A DNA stretch of 64,000 nt from an uncultured Eubacteriales bacterium (GCA_900539225.1 UQBO01000003.1:1-64000); one strand, 5' to 3'. Numbered from the stretch's first letter, positions 7,387 through 16,197 are shown. A program made the numbers and translations. The notes: a model not told the origin generated them from the letters alone.

Positions 7387-8349
7387 ATGCTTTTGGAACT
7401 TAAAAATTTTAATGTTTATTATAATTCAAATAGCGGCAAAGTACATGCAGTTAGAGATGTCAATCTGGACTTACTTGAGAATACTTCATATGGAGTTGTA
7501 GGCGAGTCCGGTTCAGGAAAGACAACTTTGTTTATGGCGCTACTAAGGCTACTATCTAAGGATACGCTCGTAGAAGGAGAAGTATTATACGATGGCACTG
7601 ATATAATGAAGCTTAGTGAAGATGAATTTAGAAAATACAGGTGGAAAGACTTTGCAGTTGTATTTCAAGAGGCTATGAACTTTCTAAGCCCTGTTCATAA
7701 GATAGGTAAGCAGTTAGTTTCAATATACACAGCCAATGGTCCTAGCAAGAACAAAAAAGAAGTAAAAGATGAAGTTTTAAAGGCCTTTCATAAGGTCAAC
7801 TTAGTTGATACTGTATATAATATGTATCCACATGAGCTATCAGGTGGCATGATGCAAAGAGTTGCCATAGCCTCATCTATACTGCTTAATACAAAACTAT
7901 TGGTTATGGACGAAGCAACAACGGCTCTTGATATAATAACTGAAGGACAGATACTTGATGAGATTAAGGAGCTTGAAGAGAGCATCAAGATGACTAGAGT
8001 TATGATTACACACGATGTATCTGTTGTAAGCTCATCAACCGAGAGAGTCATAGTTATGTATGGTGGTTTAATACTTGAAGAAGGCAGGGTTGACGAGGTA
8101 TTCATAAGTCCAAAGCATCCATATACCAAGCTTTTGCTTGAAAGCTACCCAAAGATGAATGATAAAGAAAAGTACTTAAAGTCAATTAAGGGAAGTCTTC
8201 CGGACCTAAAAGAAGAGTATAAGTCTTGTGTTTTCTACAACAGGTGTCCATATAGAATGCCAAAGTGCAAAGCGCACGAGCCGAAACTTATTAGTCGTGG
8301 TGACAGAAAAGTCGCTTGCTTTTTAGAAGAAGGTGTTATAGATGAGTAA
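7387..8349 (+). CDS. oppD: Peptide ABC transporter ATPase (OppD/DppD type)
   Basis: One of two nucleotide-binding subunits. Walker A is GESGSGKTT, the signature is LSGGMMQR and Walker B is LLVMDEATTALD. The C-terminal extension has the Cys-containing oligopeptide-transporter segment (CVFYNRCPYRMPKC), which in relatives of this family binds an iron-sulfur cluster. The ATG at 7387, just behind the oppC stop, is preferred over the in-frame ATG at 7372 inside oppC because MLLELKNFNVYY matches the family N-terminus. Confidence 0.93.
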   Translation: MLLELKNFNVYYNSNSGKVHAVRDVNLDLLENTSYGVVGESGSGKTTLFMALLRLLSKDTLVEGEVLYDGTDIMKLSEDEFRKYRWKDFAVVFQEAMNFLSPVHKIGKQLVSIYTANGPSKNKKEVKDEVLKAFHKVNLVDTVYNMYPHELSGGMMQRVAIASSILLNTKLLVMDEATTALDIITEGQILDEIKELEESIKMTRVMITHDVSVVSSSTERVIVMYGGLILEEGRVDEVFISPKHPYTKLLLESYPKMNDKEKYLKSIKGSLPDLKEEYKSCVFYNRCPYRMPKCKAHEPKLISRGDRKVACFLEEGVIDE

Positions 8350-9301
8350 TGAAATATTGAAAGTCACAGACTTAAAGAAGCATTACAAGACTAAGGAAGG
8401 AATGCTTAAAGCACTTGATGGAGTAAGCTTAAATATAGACGAAGGCTCTATTGTTGGGGTCATAGGTGAGTCAGGCTGCGGCAAGTCAACTCTTGCAAAA
8501 CTCATTATAGGTTTAAGCGAGAAGACTAGTGGTAGCATCATATATAAAGGGAGAGATCTTGAAGATATATTAAAAAATGATAAGCTTAGCTTCAGGCGAG
8601 ATGTACAGATGATTTTTCAAAATCCATATGACGTTTTTGATGCCAAGATGACTATAGAAAAGATACTTCTTTCGCCGCTAAAGATTCATAAGATAGGGTC
8701 TAGTCGTGATGAAAGGCTTGCTCTTATCAAAGAAAATTTATTAAAGGCAGGCTTTGACAACATCGAAGACTACTTATCTAGAAAGCCAGGTGAACTCTCA
8801 GGAGGCCAGCTGCAAAGAATATCTATAGTTAGATCCATGCTACTTGATCCAAAGCTTATTATAGCCGACGAGCCTGTTAGTATGCTTGACGTATCAATCA
8901 GAGCAGACATCATCAACATGCTTATAAAGATAAGAGATGAAAGAAATATATCCATGCTATACATTAGCCACGATATAACAACTACACAATTTTTAGTCAA
9001 TACACTTATTGTTATGTACCTTGGAAAGATTGTTGAGTATGGTCCTGTTGAGTCTGTAATCAATAATGCGGCGCATCCATACACAAAGGCGCTGCTATCG
9101 CATGTTGCATCAATTGATCCAAGAGAGAAACAAGAAAAAATATATTTAAAAGGCGAAGTGCCTAAACCTATAGGCACAGGACCTGGATGCTACTTCGAAA
9201 AGAGGTGCTATAGAGCACTTGATAAGTGCATTTGCGAGTATCCAGATTTTATCGAAGTAGGCAAAAATCACTATGTAAGCTGCTTCAATTCGTTGAACTA
9301 G
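8342..9301 (+). CDS. oppF: Peptide ABC transporter ATPase (OppF/DppF type)
   Basis: The partner ATPase. It has Walker A GESGCGKST, a Q-loop in MIFQNPYDVF, the signature LSGGQLQR and Walker B LIIADEPVSMLD, in which Val replaces the more usual Thr after EP. The C-terminal Cys-rich segment GCYFEKRCYRALDKCICEYP is present as in OppD. The start overlaps the oppD stop by 8 nt. A 34-nt spacer with AGGAGG leads to oppA. Confidence 0.93.
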   Translation: MSNEILKVTDLKKHYKTKEGMLKALDGVSLNIDEGSIVGVIGESGCGKSTLAKLIIGLSEKTSGSIIYKGRDLEDILKNDKLSFRRDVQMIFQNPYDVFDAKMTIEKILLSPLKIHKIGSSRDERLALIKENLLKAGFDNIEDYLSRKPGELSGGQLQRISIVRSMLLDPKLIIADEPVSMLDVSIRADIINMLIKIRDERNISMLYISHDITTTQFLVNTLIVMYLGKIVEYGPVESVINNAAHPYTKALLSHVASIDPREKQEKIYLKGEVPKPIGTGPGCYFEKRCYRALDKCICEYPDFIEVGKNHYVSCFNSLN

Positions 9302-9335
9302 CTATATATAAATATTAATTTTATAGGAGGAATTT

Positions 9336-10979
9336 ATGAAATTCAAAAGACTAATGGCTTTAATGCTTTCATTAGTAATATTTGCTTCATTTGCTATAGG
9401 CTGCTCAAAACCAGCTGATGAAGGAGCAAAGACTAATGAAGAAAGCAAAACAGCTGAAGAAACACAAGAACCAAAAGAAACAGAAAAGACTGATGGTATC
9501 CAGGAAGGCGGTACTTTCATCATCGGTATGAGTAGAGAGCCTGGACAATACAATCCATGCGCTACAGCAGATGACGCTGCATACCAAATCATTCAAAACG
9601 TTTTCAACAAGCTTTTAAAGATTAATGGTAATGGAGAAATTATCCCAGACCTAGCTGAAAGCTATGAATACAAAGACGAAGGAAAGACTTTAATCTTCCA
9701 CCTACATGACAATGTTAAGTGGCACGATGGAGAAGATTTCTCAGCTGAAGATGTTAAGTGGACATTTGATAAGATTATCAGCGAAAAAGGTTTTGCTTCA
9801 AACTCATTATCAGATGTTGAAGCAGTTAACGTAATCGATGACAATACTGTTGAATTTAAACTTAAAGAAGCAAACTCAGGTCTATTAGGCTACATTGCTT
9901 GGGTTGGAACATACATTATGCCCAAGCACATATACGACGGTACTGACTGGTTAGAAAACCCAGCAAACCACGCACCAATAGGAACTGGTCCTTTCAAGTT
10001 CGTAGAACAAAAAGAAGGTGAATCAGTTACTCTTGAAAAGAACCCAGACTTCTTTGGAAAGGGACCTTACGTAGACAAGCTAATATACAGAATTATTCCT
10101 GATGGAAACACTCAATACCAAGCTTGGTTAAATAACGAAATTGACCACAGCATGGCAGGTGCACCAGCAGAAGATTACGATAAATTAGCTAAAGATGACA
10201 AGTTTAGACTTGTACCAATGAGTTGGCCAAACAAATCATACCTATGCTTCAACATGCTTAGCGGTAAATTTACTGATCCAAAGCTAAGAGAAGCAGTTCT
10301 ATATGGTATAGATAGAGAAGACATCTTCAAAAAAGTGTATAAAGAACAAGGATCTATATCAGAATACTTTATTGCACCTCAATATAAATGGGCACTTAAT
10401 GAAGATGTAAAGAGCCCTGAAAGAGATATTGAAAAAGCTAAGAAACTTATTGAAGCAGCTGGTTACACTATGGGTGATGATGGATATTACTTCGAAACAA
10501 CAATCGATACATTCCCAGGTTGGGACGACTTCTGCACAGTACTTGCTGATCAATTCAAAGAAATCGGTATCAAACTTACTCACAATGGCATGGATGACCC
10601 ATCATATGATGAAAAAGTTCTAGACAAAAAAGACTTTGAACTAACAGTACTTGGCGGTTACCAAGGACCAGACATCGCTGCTATGGGATCAAGATTCCAA
10701 ACAGGTGGACCAATGAACTATGGTAACTATTCAAGCGAAGAAATGGATACAGAACTTAACTTAGGTAACATTGCTACTACACTTGAAGACAGAGCAGTTC
10801 ACTACAAGAAAGTTCAAGAAATCCTTAGAGCTGACCTACCAGTTGTATTCTTCTGGGATAGAGGAACTCAATATCCAATCAAGAGCTACGTTAAAGGCTC
10901 ACCAGCAGATGAAGCTAAAGATGAAGTATCTGAAGCAGAATTCTCACAGGTTTGGATAGACGAAAGCTTAAGAAAATAA
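9336..10979 (+). CDS. oppA: Peptide-binding lipoprotein (OppA/DppA type, SBP family 5)
   Basis: Extracellular solute-binding lipoprotein that feeds the importer. The signal peptide ends in the lipobox FAIGC (Cys near residue 23), followed by a Glu/Lys/Thr-rich tether to about residue 60. The family 5 core follows: LAESYEYKDEGKTLIFHLHDNVKWHDGEDFSAEDVKW and the hinge GTGPFKF. The length (547) is normal. AGGAGG lies 7 nt before the ATG. It is last in its operon, a less common position than first, and is closed by the terminator at 11006. Confidence 0.93.
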   Translation: MKFKRLMALMLSLVIFASFAIGCSKPADEGAKTNEESKTAEETQEPKETEKTDGIQEGGTFIIGMSREPGQYNPCATADDAAYQIIQNVFNKLLKINGNGEIIPDLAESYEYKDEGKTLIFHLHDNVKWHDGEDFSAEDVKWTFDKIISEKGFASNSLSDVEAVNVIDDNTVEFKLKEANSGLLGYIAWVGTYIMPKHIYDGTDWLENPANHAPIGTGPFKFVEQKEGESVTLEKNPDFFGKGPYVDKLIYRIIPDGNTQYQAWLNNEIDHSMAGAPAEDYDKLAKDDKFRLVPMSWPNKSYLCFNMLSGKFTDPKLREAVLYGIDREDIFKKVYKEQGSISEYFIAPQYKWALNEDVKSPERDIEKAKKLIEAAGYTMGDDGYYFETTIDTFPGWDDFCTVLADQFKEIGIKLTHNGMDDPSYDEKVLDKKDFELTVLGGYQGPDIAAMGSRFQTGGPMNYGNYSSEEMDTELNLGNIATTLEDRAVHYKKVQEILRADLPVVFFWDRGTQYPIKSYVKGSPADEAKDEVSEAEFSQVWIDESLRK

Positions 10980-11005
10980 TTTCCCAAATAAATTAGTTTA
11001 GGATT

Positions 11006-11039
11006 AAGCGTAAGAGGCACTTGCTTTTTACGCTTTTTT
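11006..11039 (+). terminator. Intrinsic terminator of opp operon
   Basis: AAGCGTAA (11006-11013) pairs with TTACGCTT (11028-11035) and is followed by a T-run. The T-run is the first part of a repeated segment that reappears at 11568. Confidence 0.85.
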
Positions 11040-11076
11040 CTTATCTATTAATAGTTTTTGGGTATATATAACTTAG
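11032..11076 (+). repeat. Intergenic repeat I, copy 1 (T-run plus promoter-like segment)
   Basis: Nearly identical to 11568-11611. Both copies read GCTTTTT, CTTATCTA, AATAG and TTTTGGGTATATATAA, then TTAG, with only a few substitutions and two single-base length differences. The TATATA stretch probably serves as a -10 element. This copy belongs to the opp terminator. Confidence 0.8.
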
Positions 11077-11125
11077 CTTACTATAAAAAGAGAAGTACTA
11101 ATATATTATTAAGAGGTGTATTATT

Positions 11126-11560
11126 ATGAAAACTGTCGAGAGACCTTGGTTTAAAGCATCTAAATTCTTAGGCATATGGGGAGGAATTCCACTTACAATA
11201 ATTGGATTATTTACTTATATATATTGGAAAAATATTGCATGTTTAATAAATGGACTCGTATGGCTATTTATTTCTATGGCCTTTTTGTGCAAAGCAGTTC
11301 TTGAATATTATAAATTAAAAAAATTAAAAGATAGTGGAGTTAAATACAAATGCAAGATTAATAGAGTAATCCCTCTTAGCTATGTAAGATTTGTTCCATA
11401 TATAGCATCAAAAGTTGAATGCACATATGAGATCGATGGAACTAGATATAAAATTTTGGACGGACCATATCTTTTGCTTCCATTTGAAAAACTAGAAAAA
11501 CTATCAGCTTTTGCTTACATAGGAAAAAATAAAAGTATGCTTGTTTTATCAAGGATATAG
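11126..11560 (+). CDS. Small two-helix membrane protein, unknown function
   Basis: A 144-residue protein with two membrane segments (about residues 17-34 and 38-57), then a positively charged stretch (YYKLKKLKDSGVKYKCK) and a predicted beta-rich C-terminal half of about 70 residues. I recognise no family; the outline resembles small membrane proteins with a cytosolic or extracellular beta domain. The ATG has AAGAGG upstream. The gene is bracketed by the two copies of intergenic repeat I, which suggests it was inserted between the opp terminator and the GTPase gene's promoter. Confidence 0.75.
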   Translation: MKTVERPWFKASKFLGIWGGIPLTIIGLFTYIYWKNIACLINGLVWLFISMAFLCKAVLEYYKLKKLKDSGVKYKCKINRVIPLSYVRFVPYIASKVECTYEIDGTRYKILDGPYLLLPFEKLEKLSAFAYIGKNKSMLVLSRI

Positions 11561-11567
11561 CATGAGA

Positions 11568-11611
11568 GCTTTTTCTTATCTAAGCAATAGCTTTTGGGTA
11601 TATATAATTAG
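11568..11611 (+). repeat. Intergenic repeat I, copy 2 (promoter-like, upstream of GTPase)
   Basis: Second copy of 11032-11076. It contains TATATAAT at 11601-11608, a good -10 for the GTPase gene that starts at 11620. It lacks the strong stem of the opp terminator but keeps its T-run. Confidence 0.8.
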
Positions 11612-11619
11612 GTGATTAT

Positions 11620-12747
11620 ATGAAAAATATGAATGAAAATATCAATTTAGCTGATGAACTATACAATAAAATCGAGAATGAACTTGGTAAGCTTAAGAAA
11701 GTAAAGATACTTGTACTAGGCAAGACTGGTGCAGGAAAGTCGACTCTTATCAATGCCTTGTTCCGTGATGACATACTAAAGACTGGTGTTGGCTATCCTA
11801 TGACAAAAAATATCGTCAAGGTAGAGAAGGATGGCGTGCCACTTACTTTATACGACACGCGTGGACTTGAGCTGGACAACGATTCGCGGCTTGAAGTGTA
11901 TAAGGAAGTAGCAAACTTTGCCCGTGAAATGCACATGAAGGGTGATGACGAAAAACTGGGTCTCATCTACTTTTGCATCAACGCCCAAGGACTTAGGATA
12001 GAGAAGGAAGAGGAAGAGCTCATAAGAACGCTTAGTAAAGAGAATAAAGTCATCATCGTCCTTACTAAATTCTTCTCTGAAGAAGCCAAAGACTTCTATG
12101 ACTTCATTAAAGATATGAATATGGGTGAGTTTGCGATAGCTCCAGTGCTTGCGAAGAACCTTAAAATTAATCGTGACAATATTATTGTCTCGCACGGACT
12201 TGAGGACCTTGTACAAATGAGTATGGACGCACTTGAAGAAGAGTACCAAATATCTTTTAACAATGCCCAACATGCAGATTTAAAACTAAAAGCAGAAAAG
12301 GCACGCAGTTGGGCGAAGAAATATATTGCCTCAAGCTTTGGAGTTGGTTTCGTTCCAATACCATTCTCCGATGCATCGGTACTGGTACCCATGGAGCTAA
12401 CTATGCTTGCTCATATCACTGCCATCTTCGGAGTGCCGGTGAATAAAAAGAGACTCGCTTCAATCATCGCAGGTCTCGGTGGAACTATGGGCGCGACATA
12501 TCTTGGACGCTTTATAGTAAGTAACGCGCTAAAATTCTTTCCAGGCGCAGGAACCGTTGTTGCTGGTCTCATAAGCGGCACAACTGCTTCAGCTATCATG
12601 GCCTCACTTGCCTTTGCCTACATCGAAGTACTTACAGTTCTTCTTAAAAAAGCAAAGTCGGGTGATGATATCAACGATAAAGAGCTAGAAGAGATGCTAA
12701 AGAAGCTGTATAAAGAAAATTTAAAGAATCACAAAAAGCTTAAATAA
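11620..12747 (+). CDS. GTPase with C-terminal DUF697-like domain
   Basis: A P-loop GTPase of the Era/dynamin-like group. G1 is GKTGAGKST near residue 34, a G2 Thr is in GYPMTKN, G3 is DTRG near residue 86 and the G4 position reads LTKFF, lacking the canonical Asp of TKxD. Residues 230-340 form a Gly/Ala-rich hydrophobic region (GVGFVPIPFSDA, then GLGGTMGATYLGR and VVAGLISGTTASA) typical of DUF697 proteins, which associate with membranes. The function of these proteins is unknown; stress-related roles are only inferred. It is monocistronic, with a promoter in repeat I copy 2 and a terminator at 12751. Confidence 0.85.
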   Translation: MKNMNENINLADELYNKIENELGKLKKVKILVLGKTGAGKSTLINALFRDDILKTGVGYPMTKNIVKVEKDGVPLTLYDTRGLELDNDSRLEVYKEVANFAREMHMKGDDEKLGLIYFCINAQGLRIEKEEEELIRTLSKENKVIIVLTKFFSEEAKDFYDFIKDMNMGEFAIAPVLAKNLKINRDNIIVSHGLEDLVQMSMDALEEEYQISFNNAQHADLKLKAEKARSWAKKYIASSFGVGFVPIPFSDASVLVPMELTMLAHITAIFGVPVNKKRLASIIAGLGGTMGATYLGRFIVSNALKFFPGAGTVVAGLISGTTASAIMASLAFAYIEVLTVLLKKAKSGDDINDKELEEMLKKLYKENLKNHKKLK

Positions 12748-12750
12748 ATT

Positions 12751-12791
12751 AAGACCTTAAGAGTTAATTCTCCTAAGGTCTTTTACTTTGC
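12751..12791 (+). terminator. Intrinsic terminator, repeat II copy 1
   Basis: AAGACCTTA (12751-12759) pairs with TAAGGTCTT (12774-12782), with an inner GAG/CTC helix and a short T-run. The 41 bases 12751-12791 are identical to 20153-20193. The two copies bracket the RiPP locus. Confidence 0.92.
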
Positions 12792-12854
12792 GCTTACTAA
12801 ATTTAAGCATTTGCGTGGTGAGCATCATGGGATCTAGTTAGCGGGATAAAAGCT

Positions 12855-12968
12855 ATGCCTGATGGACGTTTGACATTTGAGTTTGCAATTATTTTATTAA
12901 TTATATACATAAGTATACTCTATTTAGTAAATATTATTATTATAAAAAAGAAACGCAAACTTTTTTAG
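12855..12968 (+). CDS. Possible 37-residue single-pass membrane peptide
   Basis: An ATG-started frame encodes MPDGRLTFEF, then about 20 hydrophobic residues and a basic KKKRKLF end. That is a well-formed single-helix topology with the positive charges inside. The SD is weak (GGGA about 8 nt upstream) and no clear promoter is seen. It lies inside the repeat-bracketed block just upstream of the RiPP promoter, so it may be an accessory or immunity-type peptide. The alternative is a chance AT-rich frame. Confidence 0.35.
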   Translation: MPDGRLTFEFAIILLIIYISILYLVNIIIIKKKRKLF

Positions 12969-12984
12969 TATAAGAAATATTTAT

Positions 12985-13013
12985 TTGACATATAAGCATA
13001 TTTGATGTATAAT
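12985..13013 (+). promoter_or_regulatory. Consensus sigma-A promoter of RiPP operon
   Basis: TTGACA (12985-12990), 17-nt spacer, TATAAT (13008-13013). Start near 13020 gives a leader of about 90 nt containing two SD-like AAGGAGG sites (13059 and 13097 regions). Only the second one precedes a usable start codon. Confidence 0.87.
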
Positions 13014-13110
13014 AAATTTAATTACTTTGATAATTTAAGCAGCTAAATCATATAAAATGAAGGAGGTTTTAGAGGGGAAGCATTTTAGCTGTAGATAAGG
13101 AGGTGAAAAT

Positions 13111-13344
13111 ATGAAATATTTAGTTAATCCAAATAATAGATCTAACAATTTTGAACCACTTAGAGATATATGCGTAAAAATTTGTAATGAAGATAACTGT
13201 ACTAAGTGCGATAGATGCACCAAGTGCGATAGATGCACAACAAATTGTACTACAAGGTGTGAAACATATTGTAGGATTGATGGTTGTTATTGCAAAGTTG
13301 GAAACGGTCGTAATGAGATAAATTCAACAGGAAGCTTTATATAG
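13111..13344 (+). CDS. Cys-rich RiPP precursor peptide (12 Cys)
   Basis: A 77-residue peptide with a Cys-free leader (MKYLVNPNNRSNNFEPLRDI) and a Cys-rich core holding 12 Cys between residues 21 and 61, then a short Cys-free tail. Spacing shifts from CxxC (C30, 33, 36, 39, 42) to CxxxC (C42, 46, 50, 54). TKCDRC is present twice in tandem (residues 31-42), matching an 18-bp DNA duplication. The AAGGAGGTG SD and consensus promoter are strong. The radical SAM/SPASM enzyme two genes on makes a thioether-crosslinked peptide likely. The outline resembles clostridial Cys-rich precursor families matured by radical SAM proteins, but I cannot assign a named family. Confidence 0.85.
   Translation: MKYLVNPNNRSNNFEPLRDICVKICNEDNCTKCDRCTKCDRCTTNCTTRCETYCRIDGCYCKVGNGRNEINSTGSFI
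13201..13236 (+). repeat. Tandem 18-bp duplication inside RiPP core
   Basis: 13201-13218 and 13219-13236 differ by one base and encode TKCDRC twice. In-frame unit duplication extends the CxxC ladder of the core peptide. Confidence 0.93.
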
Positions 13345-13382
13345 CTTTGTACTTAATAGGCTCTCCCCTCTAATTACATAAA

Positions 13383-14825
13383 ATGAAATTTTTTAAAAGA
13401 TATTTTAATATAATATCATTTACCTTATTGATTTTTGTAGTTATTCTTTTTTTGCAAAATTTAAAGTATATACCAGATTTTGATTTAAATGACAAAAAAG
13501 AAACATACCTAGGTAGATTTTTACTTAATTATAATATAGCAAAGGATATTGAGACTTTTAATACTGATCCAGTTAAGTATGAAAAGAAAATTTTAGACAG
13601 TTTAGCTATAATCCCAAAACATTTACCTGAAGATAGTAGAGAAAATTATGCTAAAAGTATTAAGTTAAAAATAGAATTGGCTAAAAAAGGAATGCAACTA
13701 GCTAATGAAGATTTTAAGGGCAATTACTTTGAGATAATGAAGATTGATAACATCATAAGACTTATTGATTTAGTGCAATTTGCTAGGGATGATGAGGGTT
13801 ACATCTCTCCTTTAGATGAATACAGCAGTGAACTTGAAGAAGTGTATGGACTAAGTAAGCTAGATTATGACTTTACAGCACCTGAGAATAAAGATGTGTT
13901 AATTAATCAGCTTGCTCAAGACATGGAATGCTATATTGATTATAACTATATTAGGGCAATGTTCGACGTATTGCATAAAGAAATTAAAGAAAAGTTGATT
14001 CTTTCAGAAAATACATGTAAAAACTTTGCTAGTGTTTATATGCTTTTTTCACAACAAGACCTTATAAGAAGAAATAATTTTCACTTAATATTTTTAGCTT
14101 TTGCTTTTATTATCACTGTTTTAAAAGACAAGAAATACAATGCTCCAAAGTTAGACTACACTATGAATACAAGTCTTTTTACAATGACTAATAAGTATAT
14201 AAGGGAATTTTTATGTCTAGCCTTTATAACGGTTATATTACCCGTAGGCTTATTATTAGCTGCAAACTTAGGAGGCGAAGGATTTTCATTTAAGGCACCT
14301 GTTTTGACAATACCAGAGGATTATGAACTAAGTGACACTAAATCTTTAGGAGCAAATGCACAGGAAGGAGCTGAAAGAATTACAGGCTATGATGTTGTTG
14401 ACTATTCAACTTTTTTTGCTGATGACACTACCTATGCAGCAGGAAGAAGTGATGTTTTAATTATGTCTTATCGGCCTCAAATACAAGAGTATAAAACTGT
14501 ATTTATTAAAGCTATTGTACTTGATTTGTTAAGAATTTTACTTGTAGCAGTAGCCTTTGCTTTTATTGCATCTGTCTTTAATAAAAGGTGGGTGGTGTTG
14601 TTCCTTACTACTGCATTAGCGATACTATTTTTAAATGCATATAATTTAAATTCAATTTTTGATCCTTTTTCATGGCCAGAGTCAACGTATATTGTGAAAG
14701 GAGCACGTGTATTAAAAGATGGACGCCTATCATTTAATAGAGCTATGACGATATTAGCTTCTTATACAGTAGTTATTTATCTTTTGAATTTATTAGTACT
14801 AAAGAAGAAAAAGGCACTTATATAG
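13383..14825 (+). CDS. Polytopic membrane protein of RiPP locus (ABC-2 permease-like)
   Basis: A 480-residue membrane protein. One helix at residues 8-26, then about 200 soluble and probably extracellular residues, then helices near 230-248, 275-297, 380-410, 412-430 and 460-475, with another soluble stretch (GGEGFSFKAPVLTIP to SYRPQIQEY) between. This layout is like ABC-2 permeases with a large external domain, and MNTSLFTMTNKYIREFLCLAF resembles their cytosolic start of a second helix block. There is no clear SD before the ATG, 38 nt after the precursor. It probably pairs with the ATPase at 16178 together with the permease at 17085. Immunity or export are inferred roles. Confidence 0.7.
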   Translation: MKFFKRYFNIISFTLLIFVVILFLQNLKYIPDFDLNDKKETYLGRFLLNYNIAKDIETFNTDPVKYEKKILDSLAIIPKHLPEDSRENYAKSIKLKIELAKKGMQLANEDFKGNYFEIMKIDNIIRLIDLVQFARDDEGYISPLDEYSSELEEVYGLSKLDYDFTAPENKDVLINQLAQDMECYIDYNYIRAMFDVLHKEIKEKLILSENTCKNFASVYMLFSQQDLIRRNNFHLIFLAFAFIITVLKDKKYNAPKLDYTMNTSLFTMTNKYIREFLCLAFITVILPVGLLLAANLGGEGFSFKAPVLTIPEDYELSDTKSLGANAQEGAERITGYDVVDYSTFFADDTTYAAGRSDVLIMSYRPQIQEYKTVFIKAIVLDLLRILLVAVAFAFIASVFNKRWVVLFLTTALAILFLNAYNLNSIFDPFSWPESTYIVKGARVLKDGRLSFNRAMTILASYTVVIYLLNLLVLKKKKALI

Positions 14826-14838
14826 AAGGGGTGGCATA

Positions 14839-16197
14839 ATGAAAACATCAAGATACAATTTTTTGTTTAAATTTGAAGGAAAGAACATCTTATTCAATTC
14901 TAAAACTACTGCACTTGCAATGTTATCAGATGATGAATATGATAAGCTAGCTCCCTTTGTTGAAAAAGAAAACATCTCTATTGACGCAGATATCTTGGAG
15001 CCTGATTTAGTTAAAAATCTTACTTATGGAGGATTTTTTATAGATGATAGTTTTGATGAGATAAAATCACTAAGATTTGACATGTTTAAAGCAAGGTTTA
15101 ACTCATCAAGCCTTTCGCTAACTATTGCACCCACACTAGCATGTAATTTTAACTGTCCTTATTGTTACGAAAGGACTAGTTCACGTAATTTAACAATTAC
15201 AGATGATGTTAAACAGGGTTTATATGAGTTTGTAAAGTCATACATTGGTAGAATAAATAATCTTTCTATCACTTGGTATGGTGGAGAACCTCTTTTATGC
15301 CTTAAAGATATTGAGGAGATGACGAGTCACTTTAAAGAGATTTGCAAAGATAAGGTTTTTTATTCAGCAGGTATGACTACTAACGGTTATTTATTAGACA
15401 AAGAAACGCTTCTTAAGTTAAAAGATTTATCTGTGTCAAATATACAAATACCTTTTGATGGATTTAAAGAAAAACATGATAAAACTAGATGTTTGAGCGA
15501 TGGGAGTGGTTCATTTGATAAAATTATAGCTAATCTTGTATCATTTAAAAGCTTGTATGATGATAAAGAAAATACGTTACCGAGTATATCTCTAAGACTT
15601 AATACTACAAGAGAAAATCATAAAGACATGATAAAGCTTATAAATTATCTAAAGGAAAAAGATTTACTTGATTATACAAGTCCTTATTTAGCTAAGATAG
15701 ATGACCCACTTGACAAGGTATATAAACATTGTTTAACTTATGAAGAATTTGCTTTATTAGAAAAAGAATTCAATGATGATTATGCTTCACTTACTGGGGA
15801 AAAAACGTCTCGAAACTCTTATCCAGAAAAAATTAGTGCGGTATGCGGATGTGACTCTTTAAACAGCTACGTTATAGATCCTCAGGGCTACCTTTATAAA
15901 TGCTGGGAAGAAATAGGTAAAAGAGAGTTTGCCATAGGTAATCTAAAAGACGGAGTGGATTATAAAACAATTGACAGAGCGTATGATTATATGCTTTATG
16001 ATCCAAGTGAAGATATTAAATGTGCTAACTGTAAGATATTACCTCTATGCATGGGTGGTGTTTGTCCATATAGAAGGATAAACAATGTCTTACCAAGCTG
16101 TGACAATAAGATTAAAACAATAAAAAGTAATCTTATGAGCTTTTTGAATACGAAGGAAATAAAGGAGGCTGTTTTAAATGAAAGCTTTGCAAATTAA
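14839..16197 (+). CDS. Radical SAM/SPASM peptide maturase
   Basis: Probable RiPP-modifying enzyme that forms thioether or related crosslinks in the Cys-rich peptide. The N-terminal 90 residues (MKTSRYNFLFKFEGKNILFN and following) fit the peptide-binding region seen before the core in such maturases. The radical SAM cluster motif is C102-NFN-C106-PY-C109. The SPASM region has C336-G-C338, then DPQGYLYKCWEE and CANCKILPLCMGGVC, enough Cys for two auxiliary Fe-S clusters. The length (452) is typical of sactipeptide or ranthipeptide maturases. The AGGGGTGG SD is 6 nt upstream. The 3' end overlaps the next gene by 20 nt. Confidence 0.92.
   Translation: MKTSRYNFLFKFEGKNILFNSKTTALAMLSDDEYDKLAPFVEKENISIDADILEPDLVKNLTYGGFFIDDSFDEIKSLRFDMFKARFNSSSLSLTIAPTLACNFNCPYCYERTSSRNLTITDDVKQGLYEFVKSYIGRINNLSITWYGGEPLLCLKDIEEMTSHFKEICKDKVFYSAGMTTNGYLLDKETLLKLKDLSVSNIQIPFDGFKEKHDKTRCLSDGSGSFDKIIANLVSFKSLYDDKENTLPSISLRLNTTRENHKDMIKLINYLKEKDLLDYTSPYLAKIDDPLDKVYKHCLTYEEFALLEKEFNDDYASLTGEKTSRNSYPEKISAVCGCDSLNSYVIDPQGYLYKCWEEIGKREFAIGNLKDGVDYKTIDRAYDYMLYDPSEDIKCANCKILPLCMGGVCPYRRINNVLPSCDNKIKTIKSNLMSFLNTKEIKEAVLNESFAN

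Noticed and set aside
13057..13098. 13-codon frame (MKEVLEGKHFSCR) in the RiPP leader
   Set aside because: No SD stands in front of it, and its stop overlaps the SD of the true precursor gene. The SD-like AAGGAGG lies inside the frame and not before it.
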